The notes beneath the pieces were generated by a model that was given only the letters and a program-made list of their open reading frames with translations, was not told the origin of the DNA and ran no database searches. From the IMG/VR virus record IMGVR_UViG_3300044729_000756, positions 1 through 32,322 of that record: a stretch of DNA of 32,322 nt; one strand, 5' to 3'. The position numbers were made by a program, and so were the translations under genes. This document shows, in pieces, positions 6,658 to 14,806 of the stretch. Within the stretch, counting starts at the first letter, position 1. Each line of letters starts with the position of its first letter. This stretch comes from a virus.

Positions 6658-6921
6658 TTATTTGGTTTGCGGTGTTGCAAATTCTTTGTAGTCAGCCTCG
6701 TATTGAGCGTCCCAACCGAGGAAGGAATGCACCCCGCAAGGCGTGGGCCAAACGATGTAGGGGTTGAGCGATGGAGGACAATCGTCTTGGAATAACACAT
6801 CCACGCAGACGGTGTTATCTATCTCACCGACTGGCACGGCGAAGTCCAACGGTTGCAGGGATGCGAGCAACTTGTCAGCGGTTGCTTGGTTGGGGAATGC
6901 GAACTTGCGGAAGGTGGCCAT
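6658..6921 (-). CDS. Hypothetical protein downstream of the tail fibre
   Basis: This 87-aa protein has no recognised domain. It is rich in aromatic residues and Pro (SLNPYIVWPTPCGVHSFLGW). It lies 2 nt after the fibre gene stop. Small genes directly after a fibre gene are often fibre assembly chaperones or accessory virion proteins, which is an inference from position. Confidence 0.6.
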   Translation of the reverse strand: MATFRKFAFPNQATADKLLASLQPLDFAVPVGEIDNTVCVDVLFQDDCPPSLNPYIVWPTPCGVHSFLGWDAQYEADYKEFATPQTK

Positions 6922-6923
6922 TG

Positions 6924-8195
6924 TTATGCGGTGAGGGCTGCAAGTTCAGCGTTGCTTAGGCGGGTGGTGTAGAGGGCAGCTTCAAGGATGCGGTCGTTGA
7001 AAGGCACATAATTTGTATTTGACAGGACGCATTGCGTCAATGATGTTGCGGGGTAATTGGTTGAGTTTGTTGATGTACCTGCACTCACTCCATCAATATA
7101 AAGTGCATAATCGCCATTGGTATAAGCAAGGGCTATTTTATGAACACCAAGAGCAACTGCGCTGCTTGTGATGATAGTTGTAGTAGAACCCCCTGCCCTT
7201 CTTATTTGCGCTCTTATCGTAAGATTCGCTAACCTTCCAATGGCGATAAAATCGGATGTATCTCCATCGTCTACCACAAGTAAAGAACCAGCAAATAAAT
7301 TCCTCACATCCACCTCCGCATAAATAGTCCCGCTTAACTGCCCGATACTTCCGCTCACCGCTCCGCTGACCGAAACCACATCTGCGTTTCGGGTGACCGC
7401 TGCGGTGGTGGTGGGGATGTAGGAAGTTGCGACCGAGCCTGTTTCAAGTTGTGCGCCCCATATATATGCGGTTCCTCCGCTGACGGTTGCAGGAAGATTG
7501 GATACTATTGTTGATGTCGGACGAATTGATATATTAGCCGATGCTGGCGTGTATGAAACAGTCACTGTCATACTGCAACGATACCATCCGTTTCCGTAAT
7601 TTTCAATGCTTGCCCTTGTAAGGGTGAACCCTGCACCAAGAGTTCCGCTTGCACCAAGCGTTCCTGTGTCAAGCCTAAATGATTGAGCAACGCCCGACAC
7701 AAAATTCGTGCCTGTTCCTTCTTGAAATACTAATGAAACACCACTTGCAAGGGCAAGGTTCCCTGCCTCAGCAAATAAAGAGAAAGTGTGCGTTGTTCCG
7801 CTTGTAATTGCAGCAAAGGTTTGTCTTAATCGCCCTGTATTTGCCGACGCCTCAATTAGCGTGCCGTTGGCGTTATTGGATGGTGATGTAAATCCCGTCG
7901 TTATTGCCAAACTTGTTTGCGTCCAACTCGTCAAAAAGTTCTCACTCTGCAACGCCAAATTACTCCCACTCGGCTCCACAAGCAACGCAGGACACCCAAC
8001 CGTTCCACCGCTTGCGAAATAGTCCAACCTCGGAATCCCCGAAGCCACCGACTCAATAAGTCCGCTTGCGTTTACACGGGTTGCGTTGGTCGCACGGGTG
8101 ACCGTGAAATCACCCGCTCCGCTGGTTGGGATTTGCGAGTAAAGTTTACCCGACTTGAAGCGTGCGGGAACGATTAGGAGCGAAGGTGTCGGCAT
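6924..8195 (-). CDS. Tail fibre/receptor-binding protein with LamG-like C-terminus
   Basis: This ~423-aa protein has three parts. The N-terminal segment carries TVTRATNATRVNASGLIESV and then NLALQSENF. A beta-rich carbohydrate-binding-like middle contains IENYGNGWYRCSMTVTV and YIWGAQLETGSVATSYIPT. The C-terminal concanavalin/LamG-like domain contains KIALAYTNGDYALYIDGVSA and RILEAALYTTRLSNAEL. This combination is typical of Bacteroidota-phage fibre or virion adhesins that bind surface glycans. ATG 8195 (MPTPSLLIV) is preferred to the longer TTG reading from 8237 because it sits 2 nt after the stop of the 57-aa gene. Confidence 0.8.
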   Translation of the reverse strand: MPTPSLLIVPARFKSGKLYSQIPTSGAGDFTVTRATNATRVNASGLIESVASGIPRLDYFASGGTVGCPALLVEPSGSNLALQSENFLTSWTQTSLAITTGFTSPSNNANGTLIEASANTGRLRQTFAAITSGTTHTFSLFAEAGNLALASGVSLVFQEGTGTNFVSGVAQSFRLDTGTLGASGTLGAGFTLTRASIENYGNGWYRCSMTVTVSYTPASANISIRPTSTIVSNLPATVSGGTAYIWGAQLETGSVATSYIPTTTAAVTRNADVVSVSGAVSGSIGQLSGTIYAEVDVRNLFAGSLLVVDDGDTSDFIAIGRLANLTIRAQIRRAGGSTTTIITSSAVALGVHKIALAYTNGDYALYIDGVSAGTSTNSTNYPATSLTQCVLSNTNYVPFNDRILEAALYTTRLSNAELAALTA

Positions 8196-8197
8196 TG

Positions 8198-8371
8198 TTA
8201 GAAGTTGTAAATCGTAGCAAAGCGACCGAACAGGCAACCGCTAACCGCAGCCTCTGCCGTGGTTGCTCCATCCGCATCAGCACGGGTGTTGAACGCAGCC
8301 CAAGCCGAAGCCGATAAGCCACCGCCTTGCAGGGTGCTTAATGGATAGCCGTAGCCGTAGCCGATGAACAT
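8198..8371 (-). CDS. 57-aa Gly/Tyr/Ala-rich structural peptide
   Basis: This small ORF runs from ATG 8371 to TAA 8198, filling the space between two structural genes with 3-nt and 2-nt gaps. It begins MFIGYGYGYPLSTLQGGGLS and ends CLFGRFATIYNF. The composition (Gly-Tyr repeat, then small residues) fits a virion component near the fibre. No family is recognised. Tight packing and strand match make it likely to be real despite its size. Confidence 0.65.
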   Translation of the reverse strand: MFIGYGYGYPLSTLQGGGLSASAWAAFNTRADADGATTAEAAVSGCLFGRFATIYNF

Positions 8372-8374
8372 TGC

Positions 8375-8650
8375 TTAGAGGAAGGTGTATCCGATTACCG
8401 AACCGACGCTTGGAGTGACGGCCGTAATCTTGCCGCCGTTCCTTCCGCTGATGACGATGCCCGCAGATACGGACTTGCCGCTCATTGCGTAAGCGGTTAG
8501 AAGATTTTCGCCTCCTGTACCCGTCAAGGTCGTAAAAGTTGCGGCGGTGTTGACAACGATAAAGTCAAAGTTCTCGCCCGTGACGGCTGCGTCCACGAAT
8601 TTCATGGAACCGCCCTGACCGAGCATTTGTTGTAAGATTGGAGTTGGCAT
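8375..8650 (-). CDS. Small virion protein upstream of fibre
   Basis: This 91-aa protein is rich in Gly, Thr and Val and mostly beta in character (AGIVISGRNGGKITAVTPSV). It resembles small head- or tail-decoration proteins but no specific family is recognised. Start ATG 8650 lies 33 nt after the previous stop and is preceded by an A/C-rich leader. Confidence 0.65.
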   Translation of the reverse strand: MPTPILQQMLGQGGSMKFVDAAVTGENFDFIVVNTAATFTTLTGTGGENLLTAYAMSGKSVSAGIVISGRNGGKITAVTPSVGSVIGYTFL

Positions 8651-8683
8651 TTTGTTTGGGTTGCTTGTAAGGGTAAATGTATC

Positions 8684-9187
8684 TTAGGTAGGAATTTCAC
8701 AAACGGAGTGAGAGTACGGGATAGCAAACGATAGAGTAGCCACCCACCCCGCCGTGCGGTCATCACGGCTCTCCACGAACCTCGTTAATGACACGGAGGT
8801 ACTTAGGGTCCATTCTTGCGTCGGGTCGTTTGTGAGCGACGATATGAAGTCCTGGGCGATTTGCAGTTGGTCGCTCAAAACCTCGTCTTCGTTGTCTTGC
8901 CAACCCAGCGTCGGGCTTCCCGAAACCACTCCACCCATCGTGGCAATGGATTCCACTCGGTCAGAAAAATAGACACCCACAGTAAGAACCAAACTGCCCA
9001 AGTCAGTGCTTGCTGACTGAACATCCGCAAAAACGAGCGGATAGACGATTCGCTCACGGCTTGGGGTTCGCAGGTTTATCGTGTTGTCGGTCCCTATTGC
9101 AAGAGGATCCCCCGTCCCGAAGGAGTTTACTTGCGGGTGAGCATTTGCAAGCGCAAGGAGTGCCTGCTTGATTTTTATCCATGACAT
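8684..9187 (-). CDS. Putative tail terminator/completion protein
   Basis: This is a 167-aa protein. Helix-strand layout with an N-terminal helix (KIKQALLALANAH), a basic loop (TPSRERIVYPLVFADVQSAS) and C-terminal strands (GWVATLSFAIPY) resembles tail-terminator or neck proteins that follow head-completion proteins in siphoviruses. It comes directly after the connector-like gene. Assignment rests mainly on position and size. Confidence 0.5.
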   Translation of the reverse strand: MSWIKIKQALLALANAHPQVNSFGTGDPLAIGTDNTINLRTPSRERIVYPLVFADVQSASTDLGSLVLTVGVYFSDRVESIATMGGVVSGSPTLGWQDNEDEVLSDQLQIAQDFISSLTNDPTQEWTLSTSVSLTRFVESRDDRTAGWVATLSFAIPYSHSVCEIPT

Positions 9188-9232
9188 AAGCCTGTAATTT
9201 CAGAATATTTTTTGAGTGCGCTCCCATAGGTT

Positions 9233-9814
9233 TCAGCAGTTGGAGCAGTAGGGGTCGTAGCCGTATGGCCAAGGGCGGTCCAAGCCAGCACCACGGCGCA
9301 GGGTCCGAGCGTCCAAGGCCATCCCAGTGTTGTAGTTCGTGCCGTTCGGGTAGATGGTATCCAAAGCGGATGGCGGGGAATTGAAGAGCGGATAGTCGGT
9401 GCGGTTCTCCATGAGGTATCTGGTAATTCTTTCGGAATACCACTCCGCATCGTTCTTCACTTTGTCGGTGAGGCGGGTGATTTCGTCCATGGACATTTGG
9501 GAAGATTCCTCGCTGGTTCTGCGGACCATCCCCTTGTTCATGTATTTGAACGCCAATACCATCGGGAGTTCGTAGTACAACCATTGCACCATGGCGGGTT
9601 GGATGTAGTCCTCCAGTAGAGTGGTGTTCAGGGCCGTGGTCGTACCGCTCACCACCTGCGTCACCATTTCACTATAAAGAGCAGACCCAACGATAGGCTG
9701 AATCCGCATCTCTTGGACCTTCACGATGGTGGGCCGTATTTGGGTAAACGATACATTCTCGTTTATGACCGAATTGTCCAGCAGGGTTTGTTCGCTGATA
9801 AAGAGTGCCTTCAT
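9233..9814 (-). CDS. Putative head completion/connector protein (DUF6712-like)
   Basis: This 193-aa protein is largely helical, with the segment QEMRIQPIVGSALYSEMVTQ and a helical middle (AMVQWLYYELPMVLAFKYMN). The C-terminus is Gly/Tyr-rich and ends CSNC. The pattern matches a Bacteroidota-phage head-completion group that sits after the portal gene. ATG 9814 overlaps the portal stop as ATGA, supporting a role at the portal vertex. Confidence 0.6.
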   Translation of the reverse strand: MKALFISEQTLLDNSVINENVSFTQIRPTIVKVQEMRIQPIVGSALYSEMVTQVVSGTTTALNTTLLEDYIQPAMVQWLYYELPMVLAFKYMNKGMVRRTSEESSQMSMDEITRLTDKVKNDAEWYSERITRYLMENRTDYPLFNSPPSALDTIYPNGTNYNTGMALDARTLRRGAGLDRPWPYGYDPYCSNC

Positions 9815-12078
9815 GCTTTCGTGATTTTATTGCCCTTACGGATTACTATCTGCTGCTCCCAAATGTGGCGGCATTGGGGGCGGTTCACTCCGCTGGCCGT
9901 GTGATACCAACCGCCTCGGCGATTCCAAACGCTATAGCCCATGATGTTACTGATGCCGTTGATGTCGTCACGGGTGTAAACCTTGCCTTGGTCAGCGAGG
10001 TCCAGCATCACCTTGCAGAACTCACGGCTCGTCCTCTTGTCTTTGTTGCTGAAACCTGCGGCCCAAGAATATTTGTAGCGTACTTCCAGCACGGGTTCAT
10101 CCGTTGGCTTGGCACCTTCCTTGGCGATTTGGTCCACGGCACGGGCGATGGGGTAACGGTCTTTGGTAATCAAGTAGGCGACCCGCTTGGCGACTTTCGC
10201 CTTGCTGACCCCGAACTCCTTGGCCATTTCTTCCACGCTTGCGTCACGGTTCTTCTTGCGGTAGGCTTCAATTTTTTTATCCAGTTCCTTCTCCTCCTCG
10301 CCAAGTTCTGCGAAGGCTTGACGGACCTGGTCGTCCAAGTCGGTGTCAAACCGCATTGGCTTGGAGTGCATTACCACATAGTCGTCCGAACTACTCCCAA
10401 ACTTGCTTGCGACCACCTCCAAGACCTTGAACTCTTCCTCCCCCCATCCGTAGTCCTCGGTATCTTCTTCGCCCCATTGGGGTTCGCTGAAGGCTTGCTC
10501 TTGCACGCCAAGCAGGGTGTTGACTTCTTCGGGGGTCAAGCCGAAACCAGCGGATAGCATCGTGCGGGCCATCTCCAAGGTAATTTTTTCCTGCGCATAA
10601 TGGCGGACGATTCGCATGAGGTTTTGGTACTCACGGCCCGACAATTTCTTGATGTTGTCGTTGCCCATCATGGCGGGGGTTTGCGGTTGCTCGTCGGGTT
10701 GGGCGTTCGGTCCGACGACATCCGAAGGCGTGCCAGCGGGGGTCACCAGTCCTTGACCCTCTGCCTTCGCAGGAAGTGATACAAGCGCACGGATTTCGTT
10801 GGGTGACATTGACTCCAGCACCTTGTTTGCAACCAGCGGAGAGAGGCTATTAATGGCCGTGATGACATCCTGCACGCTGCTTTCGGTCTTAATCTCAATA
10901 GCAGGCAATCCCGCTTTCTCCCGCAGTTCGGTGGGTGTCATTGCTTGAATCATTGCGGTTTCGCTTAACTGCTCGGTAATCGGTTCCACAGGAATCAGTT
11001 CCATCCCATCCACGCCATTAAACGAACCCAAGTAGTTTATCATCCGCTCCACCTTGCGAACTCGGTCGTTCACATAAGTCGCTTTGAATAATTCGTAAGC
11101 CTCCACCAGTTCTTGCCTGCCTCCCAGTTGTCCTTCGGTCTTCACTCCGAATAGCATGGGGTTCACGACACGGTGCGAAATGAATATTTCGGACTGGATG
11201 GCTTTGTTCAAAATCTCAAACTGCTTGTCCATGTCGCTCGGTGTGAGCGGTTCTAAGGTGGGAGCCTTGCTCACATCCTCGTTGAAGGTCACCACAAAGC
11301 GACCAGCGTTGTCGGTCCCGCTAAACTTGCGCTTGATTTGACGCTCAATGTCGCCTTGCTCTTCGGTGGTCGGGATGCCGTTGTTGAAGTTTATCAAGTA
11401 CCCGCCCCAAAAGTTGTTCCGCAGGTTATTGTTGTGGAAATTAGCCACCTGCACATCGGCCTCAATCCAAGCCAACCCTCCCATGTATTCGGGGAGGGGG
11501 TAGGACTTCACGCCTGCAGCATAGACCCTGTAATAGAACAACTGCTTGCCGATGCGGTTGTCTGCATCAAAGGCGGGGATTTTCTCTACATCCCCGATTT
11601 TGGGGTAGAGTTGGACCATGGCATCGTCGTACCAATCGGCCACTTGGAACATCCGCTCGTCCTTGTCCACTCGGATTTTTTCAAAGGGAATATGCTCCAT
11701 CTTGGCGATGGTTCCCATCTTGTTCCATGTGACCGCGACCGCAAACCCGTTGAATAGTTCAAGGTCAAGGACGAGTTTCTCGGTGATGTCGTTGAGGTCG
11801 TCATGCTCGCTCAACCCGTCAAAAAACTTGGCATACCTTGCCTGCTGCTCAACCGTCATCTTTTCCCCTGGCTGCCAGCCTCCGCCGACGATGTAATTGA
11901 CCTTCCCGTTGACGATAGCGTTGTGCTTTGAACTGCGGCGGTAGTTGTCAAGGAGGTAATACGGGTACTCGTTGAACGCCCCGTAGGTGATGTACTTGCC
12001 CGCTTTGTTTTCAAGCATCACAGGGACTTTGTGTTCAATACCCAACCATTGGGTGAACGATTGTTTTATGCTGCTCAT
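9811..12078 (-). CDS. Portal protein with C-terminal HTH and head-morphogenesis-like extension
   Basis: This is a 755-aa protein. Residues 1-~430 have portal features (YYLLDNYRRSSKHNAIVNGK; ISHRVVNPMLFGVKTEGQLG; a long crown/stem helix region). A linker rich in Pro/Gln follows, then an acidic segment with GWGEEEFKVLEVVASKFG and a short HTH (SVEEMAKEFGVSKAKVAKRV). The C-terminal ~100 residues carry SREFCKVMLDLADQGKVYTR and RPQCRHIW, recalling the Ser-x-x-Cys and CRH pattern of SPP1 gp7/Mu gpF minor head proteins. It forms the DNA entry ring of the capsid; the extension may replace a separate minor head protein, as none is encoded nearby. Confidence 0.88.
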   Translation of the reverse strand: MSSIKQSFTQWLGIEHKVPVMLENKAGKYITYGAFNEYPYYLLDNYRRSSKHNAIVNGKVNYIVGGGWQPGEKMTVEQQARYAKFFDGLSEHDDLNDITEKLVLDLELFNGFAVAVTWNKMGTIAKMEHIPFEKIRVDKDERMFQVADWYDDAMVQLYPKIGDVEKIPAFDADNRIGKQLFYYRVYAAGVKSYPLPEYMGGLAWIEADVQVANFHNNNLRNNFWGGYLINFNNGIPTTEEQGDIERQIKRKFSGTDNAGRFVVTFNEDVSKAPTLEPLTPSDMDKQFEILNKAIQSEIFISHRVVNPMLFGVKTEGQLGGRQELVEAYELFKATYVNDRVRKVERMINYLGSFNGVDGMELIPVEPITEQLSETAMIQAMTPTELREKAGLPAIEIKTESSVQDVITAINSLSPLVANKVLESMSPNEIRALVSLPAKAEGQGLVTPAGTPSDVVGPNAQPDEQPQTPAMMGNDNIKKLSGREYQNLMRIVRHYAQEKITLEMARTMLSAGFGLTPEEVNTLLGVQEQAFSEPQWGEEDTEDYGWGEEEFKVLEVVASKFGSSSDDYVVMHSKPMRFDTDLDDQVRQAFAELGEEEKELDKKIEAYRKKNRDASVEEMAKEFGVSKAKVAKRVAYLITKDRYPIARAVDQIAKEGAKPTDEPVLEVRYKYSWAAGFSNKDKRTSREFCKVMLDLADQGKVYTRDDINGISNIMGYSVWNRRGGWYHTASGVNRPQCRHIWEQQIVIRKGNKITKA

Positions 12079-12629
12079 AGTGTGTGGACGGTGAAGGATA
12101 GAGCCGAAATCGTGATATTGGACCCACTACTTATAGCGTTGACCAAGATAGTAAATTCGTCATTGACCGCACCTTGCAGAACGGTTTCGGTGAACACCGC
12201 ATGGCCGTTGTCGTGCGATAGCGTGAGGTCAGCCATGGACTGATTTATAGCGGTGCCGTTCTTTGCAATGTAAATCTTGACCTGGTTGCCGTTTCCTTGT
12301 GAAATCACCATGTTAACCGACACCCGAAGCGACGCATTGGTTGTGCCTGTGTAGGTGATGGAACTGGTCGTCCGTGAAAAATTGTAGGTAGTCAGCAGAC
12401 CCGACTTCATTGCAGAGGTCAGTTTTACCGCACTCCCTTGGGTTGGGGTGAAGTTGGTGTCCGTGTCAAGGTACAGGTTCGCCACGCCCCGCTCTCGGTC
12501 CAAGGTGGCGGTATCTGCGAGGTCGTCAAAGAGTCCACCCACACGGACGGCGGTATTGGCTGCGGCAACGGTTTCGTTGGTGATGGTCAGGGCCGAAGCC
12601 TGTAACTGACTGCGTGTTTGTACGCTCAT
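12075..12629 (-). CDS. Accessory virion protein, beta-rich
   Basis: This 184-aa protein has an N-terminal helix (SQLQASALTITNETVAAANT) and a long beta-rich C-terminal part with Gly/Thr/Ser runs (TTYNFSRTTSSITYTGTTNA; DEFTILVNAISSGSNITIS). It resembles the jelly-roll or fibre-tip proteins found next to portal genes in Bacteroidota phages. It overlaps both neighbours by ATGA. A decoration or head-fibre role is plausible but unproven. Confidence 0.6.
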   Translation of the reverse strand: MSVQTRSQLQASALTITNETVAAANTAVRVGGLFDDLADTATLDRERGVANLYLDTDTNFTPTQGSAVKLTSAMKSGLLTTYNFSRTTSSITYTGTTNASLRVSVNMVISQGNGNQVKIYIAKNGTAINQSMADLTLSHDNGHAVFTETVLQGAVNDEFTILVNAISSGSNITISALSFTVHTL

Positions 12630-13024
12630 TGGAATGTTTGGTCAAAGGTTGAATCAAAAATGCTGACGGCACTTGCGCCGTAGACATTGTACTGGATGGT
12701 ATTGGCGAAGGTGTTAAATGTGAGGCTGATTACCTGTACATACGCCAAGCCCGTTTCAACCACCGCAACGGCTGCTGCAACCGTGCTACTGGTATCGTAA
12801 ACTTCATAACGATACGACCCCGTTTCAACAGCCCCCAGGGTAATCTGAAATTTATCATAGCGTTCGGTGTAGGAAGAAAGGTTGGCCGTCTTGAGGATTG
12901 TGAAGTCGGTGGTCAGGTTCTTGGCGATGTTCGTGAGCCGCAGGATGTAACGGTCCCCCGAAGAGGCCCGTTGCGTCCAAGTGACGACAATCGTGTTAGT
13001 GGTGTTGGGGGATAGGTAAATCAC
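12626..13024 (-). CDS. Accessory virion protein of a Bacteroidota-phage family (VIYLSP type)
   Basis: The recognisable family pattern begins at VIYLSPNTTNTIVVTWTQRA and continues through SSYTERYDKFQI and SYRYEVYD. Homologues usually start at this point, so GTG 13024 was chosen; it leaves a 31-nt gap after the glycosyltransferase stop. A longer reading from ATG 13135 would overlap the glycosyltransferase by 80 nt and add a low-confidence N-terminus. The protein is beta-rich and ATGA-coupled to the next gene, suggesting the two form one virion substructure. Confidence 0.6.
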   Translation of the reverse strand: MIYLSPNTTNTIVVTWTQRASSGDRYILRLTNIAKNLTTDFTILKTANLSSYTERYDKFQITLGAVETGSYRYEVYDTSSTVAAAVAVVETGLAYVQVISLTFNTFANTIQYNVYGASAVSIFDSTFDQTFQ

Positions 13025-13055
13025 TCTACCCCTAAATGTACTTTGCCCGCCAATT

Positions 13056-14129
13056 TCACAATTTGCGCCCGATGCTTCGGTAGAGTTCGGCCCTCCGTTC
13101 AGCGGTCTTGCTGATGTCAAACCGTTCCCGAACATCCTTGCTCAACTGCACGGCCAAGGAGCGAGCGTAGTCGGGCTCGTTCACAAACTTGCGGACCGCC
13201 TTGTACCAAGCATCCTTCTTGCCGTATGGTATCAGCAGGCCGTTGTGGCCGTGAGTAATTATGTCCGTGTAGGGGATGGTTTCGGATGCGATGATAGCCT
13301 TGCCCATCCATCCCGCTTCCACGACTTTCAATTCCGATTTAAGGCGGTTGAACTTGGTATCTCGGAGGGGTGCAATGGTGGCGTTGATGAAGTTGTACCC
13401 CCCGACATAGGAGTAGATGTCCGCCGCTTGGATGCGTCCGTAATTCTTGTTCAGCCCACGGCAGGAGAGCATCTTTTCGTAATCGGCGTAAACAGGGTTC
13501 TCGTTCCACCCGCCAAGGTAGATTTTGTATCGGCCGTCAAGGGATTTGTCATGAGCCAGCAAGCCAAACGAATGCTCCACAAGGGCGATGTCCTCTTGGT
13601 GCTGCGCCCCTCCGAACCAACCAATCTTGAACAAGTGCGGTTCGGGTTCTGCATTCGTGTCGGGCAAGTACTGCTGGTAGGCTTCGTAGGGTTCGTTGGG
13701 CAGGATGGTGACGGCCTTGTTGAGCAGGCGAATCTTCTGTGCCAAGTGTTCCGTGGTCGTGGTCACATGGTCAGCCAAGCGGATGTGTTCACGGATTTGC
13801 TCGTCAAGTTTGGTGTCCAGGTAATGGCGGTACATGATGTGTCCCGATTCCAGCACCCAGTAATCGTCAAGGTCAAGTATCACCTTCGCCCCAAACGCTG
13901 TGAGAGCCTCGTATACCTTCCGAATTTGGTCCAGCGTACCTTGACACCACAAACGATTGAAAAGCCACACATCAACGGTCTTTAGGTCCTCATCATTGAC
14001 ATTGGCGATGTTGTCCACGCACACATAGTCAAACTCCGTGAAGTTGTCGCCGAGGTAGGCGTTCGGCATCTCCAAGCGATAGAAGGAGCACCCCGTTGGG
14101 TGGGCGTTGTAAACGATGCAAATTCTCAT
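13056..14129 (-). CDS. Glycosyltransferase, GT-B fold (GT4-like)
   Basis: This 357-aa protein has an N-terminal Rossmann start (MRICIVYNAHPTGCSFYRLE) and a C-terminal nucleotide-sugar domain with KVVEAGWMGKAIIASETIPY and HGHNGLLIPYGKKDAW, the E-x7-E type pattern of GT4 enzymes. It would transfer sugar from an activated donor to a surface glycan or a virion protein. ATG 14129 is preferred to a TTG 6 nt upstream. It heads the second virion operon, directly after the terminator at 14150-14175, with -7 box TACCTTTG ending 3 nt before the ATG. Confidence 0.82.
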   Translation of the reverse strand: MRICIVYNAHPTGCSFYRLEMPNAYLGDNFTEFDYVCVDNIANVNDEDLKTVDVWLFNRLWCQGTLDQIRKVYEALTAFGAKVILDLDDYWVLESGHIMYRHYLDTKLDEQIREHIRLADHVTTTTEHLAQKIRLLNKAVTILPNEPYEAYQQYLPDTNAEPEPHLFKIGWFGGAQHQEDIALVEHSFGLLAHDKSLDGRYKIYLGGWNENPVYADYEKMLSCRGLNKNYGRIQAADIYSYVGGYNFINATIAPLRDTKFNRLKSELKVVEAGWMGKAIIASETIPYTDIITHGHNGLLIPYGKKDAWYKAVRKFVNEPDYARSLAVQLSKDVRERFDISKTAERRAELYRSIGRKL

Positions 14130-14132
14130 GCC

Positions 14133-14140
14133 CAAAGGTA
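14133..14140 (-). promoter_or_regulatory. Candidate -7 element TACCTTTG immediately before the glycosyltransferase start
   Basis: Exact TAnnTTTG on the minus strand, placed between the terminator U-tract (14142-14149) and ATG 14129. Only GGC separates it from the ATG, so a transcript started here would be essentially leaderless. Confidence 0.55.
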
Positions 14141-14149
14141 CAAAAAAAA

Positions 14150-14175
14150 AGGGCCACCCCGTGAGAGATGGCCCT
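14150..14175 (-). terminator. Intrinsic terminator after the tail tube gene
   Basis: On the minus strand AGGGCCA and TGGCCCT form a 7-bp stem around a 12-nt loop, followed by a run of Ts. A second short hairpin (GCGGG/CCCGC, 14191-14210) precedes it. It ends the packaging/capsid operon 50 nt after the tail tube stop, and the U-tract ends about 13 nt before the next ATG. Confidence 0.85.
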
Positions 14176-14224
14176 AACCACTAAACCATTGCGGGCGTAT
14201 GAGAACCCGCAGGTCAAAGATAGT

Positions 14225-14743
14225 TTACGAACCGCTGATTTGTGCCGAGGCTACCGTGAATTGCGTTGACAAAACATTCAGCATCGGATTCGGCTCCATG
14301 CCCGAAAGGGTCAACTCGTAGCCGCTCCTGTCGCCAAATGCAGTACCCGTTCCAGCGGTTCCAGCAGACACTTCCAAGCCGTTGGCCGCACCGAGGAACC
14401 AGTAGCGGTCATTGTTGTCTTGAACGATTGCGTACACCCGATTTTGGGCCAAGAGGCGCAACTCATTGCGGACGGTGGTCTGCAACTTGTTGATAGTGAA
14501 GGTCAGTTCGGGAGTGTAGAAAAGCGTTCCATTCTCAACCGACGCATTCAGCGTTTCGGTCATGCTGGAGGTCGCTTTGGTTAAATCGTATTCAAACCAA
14601 GTACCTGCAAGGGTTCCCGATACCGAGCCTGTGGTGTTGGCGACCGTTCCCGTTGGGTTGAATGTTTGCACGAAGATTGTTTTGATACCGCCAACCGAGT
14701 TGCGGCATCCGAGGGCGTAGCCCGTAGTGAGAGAACAAGACAT
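14225..14743 (-). CDS. Putative major tail tube protein
   Basis: This 172-aa protein starts MSCSLTTGYALGCRNSVGGI and has a beta-strand-rich core (GTWFEYDLTKATSSMTETLN; NGTLFYTPELTFTINKLQTT) ending in YELTLSGMEPNPM. This pattern is typical of the tail tube proteins of Bacteroidota siphoviruses, where it polymerises around the tape measure. It is the last gene of its operon, after the major capsid protein, so both abundant proteins sit together before the terminator. Confidence 0.65.
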   Translation of the reverse strand: MSCSLTTGYALGCRNSVGGIKTIFVQTFNPTGTVANTTGSVSGTLAGTWFEYDLTKATSSMTETLNASVENGTLFYTPELTFTINKLQTTVRNELRLLAQNRVYAIVQDNNDRYWFLGAANGLEVSAGTAGTGTAFGDRSGYELTLSGMEPNPMLNVLSTQFTVASAQISGS

Positions 14744-14778
14744 AGTGTATATTTTATTTTAAGGTGGAACAAAATAAC

Positions 14779-14800
14779 GGGGGGCAGTTACCCGCCCCCC
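14779..14800 (-). terminator. GC-rich hairpin between capsid and tail tube genes
   Basis: GGGGGGC (14779-14785) and GCCCCCC (14794-14800) form a 7-bp stem with an 8-nt loop, 6 nt after the capsid stop. The minus-strand continuation is GTTATTTTGTT, only a weak U-tract, so it may be a partial terminator or an mRNA-stabilising 3' hairpin for the capsid message. Confidence 0.5.
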
Positions 14801-14806
14801 TTACAC

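Noticed and set aside
9175-9450. 91-aa minus-strand frame ending ALKKYSEITGLCHG
   Set aside because: Most of it is a shadow of the head completion gene; only the last few codons are in free sequence, and no start lies there.
14150-14210. tRNA-like pieces on the minus strand (TAGTGGTTAG, CTCTCAC, and a T-arm-like GCGGGTTC)
   Set aside because: The pieces recall tRNA-Glu elements but are in the wrong order, no acceptor stem pairs, and no proper T loop follows the anticodon-like loop. The hairpins are better explained as a terminator region.
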